DNA of 64,000 nucleotides from NCBI RefSeq assembly GCF_000262245.1, contig NZ_AJSX01000041.1, forward strand, positions 1 through 64,000, written 5' to 3'. The notes beneath the pieces are model-generated. The model saw only the letters and a program-made list of their open reading frames with translations, did no database searches and had not been told where the DNA came from. Position 1 is the stretch's first letter. The number at the start of each line of letters is the position of its first letter. Origin of the DNA: Pasteurella bettyae CCUG 2042. GTDB lineage: Bacteria > Pseudomonadota > Gammaproteobacteria > Enterobacterales > Pasteurellaceae. This document shows, one piece after another, positions 58,607 to 64,000 of this stretch. A program made the position numbers and the translations under genes.

Positions 58607-60160
58607 CTACCAAGACAATTTATTTAATTTGAAATTACGTTCAAAAGGATCTAATTCCAATCCTTTTAATGCTTTATTTGAAACTGCATTTGTTTGATAG
58701 AATGACACTGCGGTAATTGGCTTTTGCTGATAAATAATTTCTGCAGCTTTAGCTTTTAATTTACGTTGCTCAGCCTCATCTGAAGTTTTTTGCAATGCTT
58801 CAAGTGTTTCGGTAAACACATTATCAGACCAATTCATCACGCCCCAATCAGCGCCTTGAGGTGCAAAATCTTGTAATAACATAGCAGTTGGATCTGGCAA
58901 CATACCATAGTAACGAGAATATAATGCCATTTCTAAAGATCCATCTTGATGACCCGCAGGAATTTCAGAAAAATTGCCTACTGAAACGATCATATCTACA
59001 CCAATTTGTTTCCATTGGTTTTGTAATGCAGTAGCAATAATGGGTAATTCTGGGCGATCAGAGAAAGTACGCAGGGTAAATTGGAAAGGTTTTCCATCTT
59101 TAACTAACATACCATTTGCATCTTGTTCAAAGCCTAAATTAATTAAACGAGATTTAATTGCAGGATAATCTGGTTTTGTGTGCGGTACATTTAGATGCCA
59201 ATCCGCAAATGCTGGAGGTAAAATTTGTTCCGCTTCTCCAATTTGCATTCTAAGCACAGATTTGACAATCCCCTCACGATCAATTGCATCACTCAATGCT
59301 TGACGAACAGCTACATCTGCAAACAAAGGATTTTTTACATTAACTTTATATTGAATAGTGTGAGCAACAGGCTTCACTTGAATAGTTAAATTATTATCTG
59401 AGGAAAGACGGCTTAAACTCGCAGGATCTAAATTAAATACTAAATAATTAGGTTTACTTTGTGCTAATAAGCTACGAGTTTCACTACGGCTATTGGCTAA
59501 ATAGGAAACTTGTTTAATTTTAGCTTTATCACCCCAATAATCATCGAATGCTGTTTGTTCAATTTTTTGTGGCGGCTCAATTTTTAGAACTCTATAAGGC
59601 CCGGTACCAATCACCTCAGAAATTTCGCCATTTTTAACCGCACTTTTAGCAAAAATCATCGTTGTTGCATGAGATAAATAAGCAGGAAAAATCACTAATG
59701 GTTTATCTAAAGTAAATTGAACGTGCTGCTCATCTAATGCTTTAATTTCCTTAATCATCGCATTTTTTAAAGGTGTTGGCTTAGTTAACGCAATAGTTAA
59801 ACTATTAACCACATCTTCAGCAGTTAAAATTGATCCATCATGAAATTTAACATTCGGGCGTAAAGTAAAAACCCATTGATCTGATGTTGGATTAACCGTC
59901 CAACTTTCAGCTAAACCAGCTAATAAATGTCCGTCCTTATCTACATCAACTAAAGTTTCAGCTAATTGTAAACGTTGGAAGATATAACCAGATTTACTTG
60001 GATCTACCGATGTAATTTCCCAAGGAGTGACCACAACTAAAGCTTGATTCTGTTTATCTGCATTTAAAGCTGATTTATCACTTAATTCTTCTGAAGAAAA
60101 GTTAAGCATAAAAAAGATTACCGCTAAAATAATAATCAGTAAAAATATTATTTTTTTCAT
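58607..60160 (-). CDS. Extracellular solute-binding protein, family 5 (peptide or nickel type)
   Basis: The 517-residue protein has an N-terminal hydrophobic helix (IIFLLIIILAVIFFMLNF, about 4-21) without an obvious lipobox or AxA site, so it may stay membrane-anchored or be cleaved atypically. Family 5 blocks: WEITSVDPSKSGYIFQRLQL (about 47-66), LAESWTVNPTSDQWVFTLRP (about 86-105), KFHDGSILTAEDVVNSL, GTGPYRVLKIEPP, DVAVRQALSDAIDREGIV. The SKSGYIF and LAETLV pattern recalls NikZ/NikA-like nickel-binding members more than oligopeptide OppA, but the substrate cannot be fixed from sequence. First gene of a four-gene operon. I use ATG 60160, with AAGGAA upstream; an ATG at 60181 is possible. An uptake sequence is at 59637-59645. 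Confidence 0.88.
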   Translation of the reverse strand: MKKIIFLLIIILAVIFFMLNFSSEELSDKSALNADKQNQALVVVTPWEITSVDPSKSGYIFQRLQLAETLVDVDKDGHLLAGLAESWTVNPTSDQWVFTLRPNVKFHDGSILTAEDVVNSLTIALTKPTPLKNAMIKEIKALDEQHVQFTLDKPLVIFPAYLSHATTMIFAKSAVKNGEISEVIGTGPYRVLKIEPPQKIEQTAFDDYWGDKAKIKQVSYLANSRSETRSLLAQSKPNYLVFNLDPASLSRLSSDNNLTIQVKPVAHTIQYKVNVKNPLFADVAVRQALSDAIDREGIVKSVLRMQIGEAEQILPPAFADWHLNVPHTKPDYPAIKSRLINLGFEQDANGMLVKDGKPFQFTLRTFSDRPELPIIATALQNQWKQIGVDMIVSVGNFSEIPAGHQDGSLEMALYSRYYGMLPDPTAMLLQDFAPQGADWGVMNWSDNVFTETLEALQKTSDEAEQRKLKAKAAEIIYQQKPITAVSFYQTNAVSNKALKGLELDPFERNFKLNKLSW

Positions 60161-60522
60161 AAAATAAAAATTCCTTTTCATTGGTATAAAATAAGTCATT
60201 TTATATAACTTATACTTTTTATTTGGTTGCTAATTTAGCATAACTAGAAATAATTTTCATTGTTATTTTTCACTAAAAATTAAGTTTCACAATATTGATT
60301 ATTAGTATGTAAAAATTCGGCAAAATAAACTCATTTTAGCCAATCGATAAATAAGACTCGTTTCAGGATAAAAATATGACTGATTATTCTCTGTTAATAA
60401 AGCTACTATATATATTTTTATATCTCATGATTTGTTTTTCATTTAAAAAAATAATTGATTTTTAATAATTATCTAAATAAAAACCTAAAATTATTAGTTT
60501 TTTAAATAATCTATAGCAAAGG

Positions 60523-60545
60523 CTCAAAAAAGTTACTTTTTTGAG
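60523..60545. repeat. Perfect inverted repeat upstream of frdA
   Basis: CTCAAAAAAG (60523-60532) and CTTTTTTGAG (60536-60545) are perfect complements with a TTA spacer. The right arm overlaps the CRP/FNR-like site. It could be an operator or a leader hairpin. Confidence 0.6.
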
Positions 60546-60555
60546 TTAGATCACA
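60540..60555. promoter_or_regulatory. FNR/CRP-like site upstream of frdA
   Basis: TTTGA-N6-TCACA fits CRP at 9 of 10 positions. The same bases read TTGAG-TTAG-ATCAC, 8 of 10 for FNR. It is about 147 bases before the frdA start. Anaerobic FNR activation of frd is established in E. coli; binding here is inferred. Confidence 0.55.
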
Positions 60556-60701
60556 AAATAGTCATTCTTATCCTTTAAATAATAAAAAAGAGTTAGTAAT
60601 TGAATCTTTTAATGGCAAAATAAACATACCTAATGAAGCATTTGATATTAAAACGTGCTTTTACCTTTTTACTTTTATTATTCATTATTGGAGAAAATAT
60701 C

Positions 60702-62501
60702 GTGCAAACTGTTAATGTCGATATCGCAATCGTAGGTGCGGGTGGCGGTGGCTTACGTGCTGCAATCGCAGCAGCTCAAGCCAATCCAAACTTAAAGATT
60801 GCATTAATTTCTAAAGTCTATCCAATGCGTAGCCATACTGTTGCAGCAGAAGGTGGTGCCGCTGCAGTAATCAAAGAAGAAGATTCATATGATAAGCACT
60901 TCCAAGATACTGTTGCTGGTGGCGACTGGTTATGTGAACAAGATGTTGTTGAATATTTTGTACAACATTCGCCTGTTGAGATGACGCAATTGGAGCGTTG
61001 GGGCTGTCCATGGTCTCGTAAAGAAGATGGTGATGTCAATGTACGTCGTTTCGGCGGAATGAAAATCGAACGTACATGGTTCGCGGCTGATAAAACTGGC
61101 TTCCACTTATTACACACTTTATTCCAAACATCTATTCAATTCCCACAAATTCAACGTTTTGATGAACACTTCGTATTAGACATCTTAACTGATGACGGGC
61201 ACGCTCGTGGTGTAGTCGCAATGAATATGATGGAAGGAACACTAGTTCAAATCAATGCTAACGCAGTTGTTATTGCAACTGGTGGTGGTTGTCGTGCATT
61301 CAAATTCAATACTAATGGCGGCATTGTAACTGGGGATGGTCTATCAATGGCTTATCGCCATGGTGTTCCTCTTCGTGATATGGAATTTGTTCAATATCAC
61401 CCTACAGGTTTGCCAAATACAGGTATCTTAATGACTGAAGGTTGTCGCGGTGAAGGTGGTATCTTAGTCAATAAAGATGGCTATCGTTATCTACAAGACT
61501 ACGGACTAGGTCCTGAAACACCAGTAGGAAAACCTCAAAACAAATATATGGAACTTGGTCCTCGTGACAAAGTATCACAAGCTTTCTGGCAAGAATGGAA
61601 AAAAGGCAGAACATTAAAAACGGCTAAAGGTGTTGATATCGTTCACTTAGATTTACGTCATTTAGGTGAAAAATACTTACACGAACGTTTGCCATTTATC
61701 TGTGAATTAGCACAAGCTTATGAAGGTGTAAATCCAGTTAATGAACCAATTCCTGTACGTCCAGTTGTTCACTATACTATGGGTGGTATCGAAATAGACT
61801 TTAATAGTGAAACTCGTATTAAAGGTCTATTTGCTGTGGGTGAATGTGCTTCTTCAGGTTTACATGGTGCGAACCGTTTGGGTTCTAACTCATTAGCTGA
61901 ATTAGTTGTGTTAGGTCGTGTTGCAGGTGAATATGCGGCACAACGTGCAGTTGAAGTACAAAATGTAAATCAAGCTGCTATTGATGCTCAAGCACAAGAT
62001 GTTATTCGTCGCTTAGAAGACCTATTTAACCAAGAAGGTACTGAAAACTGGGCTGACATCCGTGAAGAAATGGGTGTTGCAATGGAAGAAGGTTGTGGTA
62101 TTTATCGTGACCAAGAAAGTATGCAAGGTGCAGTGGATAAAATTGCGGAATTAAAAGAACGCTATAAACGTATTCGTATTCAAGACCGTTCAAGCGTATT
62201 CAATACAAACGTGTTATATACTGTTGAATTAGGTTACATCTTAGATGTTGCTCAAGCAATTGCAAACTCTGCTATCGAGCGTAAAGAATCTCGTGGTGCT
62301 CACCAACGTTTAGACTATGTAGAACGTGATGATACAAATTATTTGAAACACACGTTAGCATTCTATAACGAAAATGGTGCGCCAAGCATTGATTACAGCC
62401 CTGTGAAAATTACTAAATCACAACCAGCAAAACGTGTATATGGTGCTGAAGCTGATGCCGCTGAAGCAGCAGCGAAAGCTAAGGAGAACGCAAATGGCTA
62501 A
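60702..62501 (+). CDS. frdA: Fumarate reductase flavoprotein subunit
   Basis: FrdA reduces fumarate to succinate as the terminal step of anaerobic respiration. The 599-residue protein starts at GTG 60702 ([20 protein letters not shown]), preceded by GGAG eight bases upstream; E. coli frdA also begins with GTG. The covalent-FAD histidine lies in [11 protein letters not shown] (about 41-51), and the active site in HYTMGGIE and [15 protein letters not shown]. Upstream ATG 60633 would add 23 hydrophobic residues unlike any FrdA. frdB overlaps its end by 8 bases. Confidence 0.98.
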   Translation: MQTVNVDIAIVGAGGGGLRAAIAAAQANPNLKIALISKVYPMRSHTVAAEGGAAAVIKEEDSYDKHFQDTVAGGDWLCEQDVVEYFVQHSPVEMTQLERWGCPWSRKEDGDVNVRRFGGMKIERTWFAADKTGFHLLHTLFQTSIQFPQIQRFDEHFVLDILTDDGHARGVVAMNMMEGTLVQINANAVVIATGGGCRAFKFNTNGGIVTGDGLSMAYRHGVPLRDMEFVQYHPTGLPNTGILMTEGCRGEGGILVNKDGYRYLQDYGLGPETPVGKPQNKYMELGPRDKVSQAFWQEWKKGRTLKTAKGVDIVHLDLRHLGEKYLHERLPFICELAQAYEGVNPVNEPIPVRPVVHYTMGGIEIDFNSETRIKGLFAVGECASSGLHGANRLGSNSLAELVVLGRVAGEYAAQRAVEVQNVNQAAIDAQAQDVIRRLEDLFNQEGTENWADIREEMGVAMEEGCGIYRDQESMQGAVDKIAELKERYKRIRIQDRSSVFNTNVLYTVELGYILDVAQAIANSAIERKESRGAHQRLDYVERDDTNYLKHTLAFYNENGAPSIDYSPVKITKSQPAKRVYGAEADAAEAAAKAKENANG

Positions 62502-63264
62502 TCAAGCAATGATGAACGTTGAAGTATTGCGTTATAACCCAGAAGTAGATAAAGAACCATACTTACGCACTTACCAAGTGCCTTATGATAATCAAACTTC
62601 TTTATTAGATGCACTAGGTTATATCAAAGATAGACTAGATCCTGAACTTGCATACCGTTGGTCTTGTCGTATGGCTATCTGTGGTTCATGCGGTATGATG
62701 GTTAATAATATTCCTAAATTAGCATGTAAAACTTTCTTACGTGACTATAGTGGTCATATGCGTATTGAACCATTAGCTAATTTCCCTATTGAACGTGACT
62801 TAATCGTTGATTTAAGTCACTTTATTGAAAGTTTAGAAGCTATCAAACCATATATCATTGGTAACAAGATGCCTGAACTTGATGGTCAACCCCATCCATC
62901 AGCGGAATTAGCGAAAAGTCGTACCAAACAAACCCCAAAACAATTAGAGAAATATCGTCAATTCTCTATGTGTATTAACTGTGGTTTATGCTATGCAGCT
63001 TGCCCTCAATTCGGTTTAAACCCAGAGTTTGTTGGTCCTGCTGCATTAACTATGGCTCACCGTTATAACTTAGATAACCGCGATCATGGTAAAGCAGAAC
63101 GTATGCCTATCATCAATGGTGAAAATGGTGTTTGGTCTTGTACATTCGTTGGTGCATGTTCAGAAGTTTGTCCTAAACATGTAAATCCAGCTGCGGCAAT
63201 CAACCAAGGCAAATTAGAAAGTGCAAAAGACTATCTAATTTCAATGCTTAAACCAAAAGCGTAG
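62494..63264 (+). CDS. frdB: Fumarate reductase iron-sulfur subunit
   Basis: FrdB passes electrons from menaquinol to FrdA through three clusters. The 256-residue protein starts at ATG 62494 ([18 protein letters not shown]), with AAGGAG seven bases upstream inside frdA. The [2Fe-2S] site is [16 protein letters not shown] with a later Cys (PKLAC), [4Fe-4S] is [12 protein letters not shown], and [3Fe-4S] is [15 protein letters not shown] longer frame from 62434 is not supported. Confidence 0.98.
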   Translation: MANQAMMNVEVLRYNPEVDKEPYLRTYQVPYDNQTSLLDALGYIKDRLDPELAYRWSCRMAICGSCGMMVNNIPKLACKTFLRDYSGHMRIEPLANFPIERDLIVDLSHFIESLEAIKPYIIGNKMPELDGQPHPSAELAKSRTKQTPKQLEKYRQFSMCINCGLCYAACPQFGLNPEFVGPAALTMAHRYNLDNRDHGKAERMPIINGENGVWSCTFVGACSEVCPKHVNPAAAINQGKLESAKDYLISMLKPKA

Positions 63265-63277
63265 TAGGAGGCATATT

Positions 63278-63667
63278 ATGACAACTGAAACTAAACGTAA
63301 CAAATATGTACGTCCAATGACAGCGACTTGGTGGAAAAGCTGGGATTTCTATAAATTCTATATGGTACGTGAATCAAGTGCTATTCCTACTGTATGGTTC
63401 TGCCTTGTATTACTTTATGGTGTATTCTGTTTAACCTCTGAAAATGGTTTTGTAGAAAACTTTATTCCTTTCTTACAAAATCCATTAGTTGTAATCTTAA
63501 ACTTAATTTCACTAGCCTTATTACTAGTGCATGCATTCACATTGTTCCAAATGACAGGTGAAGTAATGTCTGGATCAACAGGTATTAAATCTGAAGTGAT
63601 CCAAAAATTATTAAAAATTGCATTTGCAGCAGTCTCTGTAATCGCATTAGTATTAGCATTTATCTAG
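63278..63667 (+). CDS. frdC: Fumarate reductase membrane anchor subunit C
   Basis: FrdC is one of two membrane subunits that bind menaquinol. The 129 residues start [20 protein letters not shown], like E. coli FrdC (131), with the conserved WW and [20 protein letters not shown], and three transmembrane helices (about 28-50, 63-88, 105-128). It starts 13 bases after frdB with AGGAGG. Confidence 0.97.
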   Translation: MTTETKRNKYVRPMTATWWKSWDFYKFYMVRESSAIPTVWFCLVLLYGVFCLTSENGFVENFIPFLQNPLVVILNLISLALLLVHAFTLFQMTGEVMSGSTGIKSEVIQKLLKIAFAAVSVIALVLAFI

Positions 63668-63678
63668 GGAGCAAGACA

Positions 63679-64000
63679 ATGGTTGATCAAAATCCAAAAC
63701 GTTCAAATGAGCCACCAGTATGGTTAATGTTCAGTGCTGGCGGTATGGTGAGTGGGCTTGCATTCCCAGCATTAATTCTTATTATTGGTATTCTATTACC
63801 ATTTGGCATTATTTCCCCAGATAATATTATTGCATTTGCTCATCACTGGTTTGGTAAATTAGTAATTCTTGTACTTACTATTTTCCCAATGTGGGCTGGT
63901 TTACACCGCGTTCATCATGGTATGCATGACATTAAAGTACATGTTAATAATGGTGGACTAATTTTCTACGGTTTAGCTGCTTTATATAGTTTTATTGTAT
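63679..64000 (+). CDS. frdD: Fumarate reductase membrane anchor subunit D, cut by window edge
   Basis: 107 codons are visible from ATG 63679. The start [20 protein letters not shown] matches E. coli FrdD (NPNPKRSDEPVFW), and [15 protein letters not shown] carries the conserved histidines of the third segment. The family length of about 114-119 residues suggests only a few codons are missing at the right edge. A GGGAGC ribosome binding site follows the frdC stop by a few bases. Confidence 0.95.
   Translation, partial: MVDQNPKRSNEPPVWLMFSAGGMVSGLAFPALILIIGILLPFGIISPDNIIAFAHHWFGKLVILVLTIFPMWAGLHRVHHGMHDIKVHVNNGGLIFYGLAALYSFIV

Larger units (their letters stand above)
60161..60701. other. Divergent regulatory region between the ABC importer and frdA
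   Basis: These 541 bases are very AT-rich and hold no credible gene. A hydrophobic 23-codon extension (60633-60701) is in frame with frdA but is not supported as coding. A perfect palindrome (60523-60545) and an overlapping CRP/FNR-like site (60540-60555) lie near frdA. The importer promoter should lie in the left third. Confidence 0.65.

Noticed and set aside
60633..60701. 23-residue hydrophobic N-terminal extension of FrdA that looks like a signal peptide
   Set aside because: FrdA is cytoplasmic, the GTG at 60702 has a well-placed GGAG and matches the E. coli start, so the extension is read-through of untranslated leader.

Overview
The window is a stretch of chromosome from an AT-rich member of the Pasteurellaceae. 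It carries about thirty copies of the 9-bp DNA uptake sequence AAGTGCGGT (or its complement), the 'Hin' dialect of Haemophilus, Pasteurella and Aggregatibacter relatives, and its gene neighbourhoods are gammaproteobacterial. I cannot name the species. Both ends cut genes: a trimeric autotransporter at the left edge (minus strand) and frdD at the right edge.

Layout. 1-1848: 5' part of a trimeric autotransporter adhesin, breaking off in collagen-like triplets. 2236-4917: miaA-hfq-hflX. 4979-7135 (minus): a short TyrR and a YcjF-like membrane protein. 7372-9476: fumC and an exported chalcone-isomerase-like protein. 9477-10013: a gene-free stretch with a strong candidate small RNA (about 9584-9681, minus) and divergent promoters around a palindrome. 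10014-13100 (minus): rng and tldD. 13315-15798: putP and cmoB. 15839-18963 (minus): mltA, tcdA, znuA. 19223-19299: initiator tRNA. 19389-21331 (minus): a UPF0126 channel-like protein and proA. 21508-23645: PTS-type dihydroxyacetone kinase dhaKLM. 23730-26567 (minus): mpl and lysC. 26804-27808: fbp. 27878-28693 (minus): an unknown membrane protein. 28916-32542: hflK-hflC-purA. 32663-36047: divergent metG and apbC/mrp. 36164-40539: divergent rne and rluC. 40620-43857 (minus): serC-aroA-lipoprotein. 44065-44409: tmaR. 44458-47758 (minus): two capsule lipid-linker (KpsC/KpsS-type) genes. 47826-51238: grpE, divergent from nadK and recN. 51353-54271: ompW, divergent from yciC-yciB-yciA-yciI. 54355-60160 (minus): a four-gene SBP-dependent ABC importer followed by epmA. 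60702-64000: frdABCD.

Most of the window is core metabolism and RNA biology: both RNase E/G paralogues, Hfq, three tRNA-modification enzymes (MiaA, CmoB, TcdA), the rRNA pseudouridine synthase RluC, and the HflX/HflK/HflC set. Three genes tied to anaerobic life or envelope adaptation (fumC, ompW, frdABCD) have FNR/CRP-like dyads upstream. Accessory elements are the adhesin, the KpsC/KpsS pair beside grpE, and the ABC importer lodged between epmA and frdA, two loci that are direct neighbours in E. coli. Several transcription units end in hairpins made of paired inverted uptake sequences. One such pair lies inside the 5' end of hflX.

I did not find a phage, transposon, CRISPR array or obvious defence system. 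The least explained element is the candidate small RNA with its palindromic divergent promoter region at 9584-9749.
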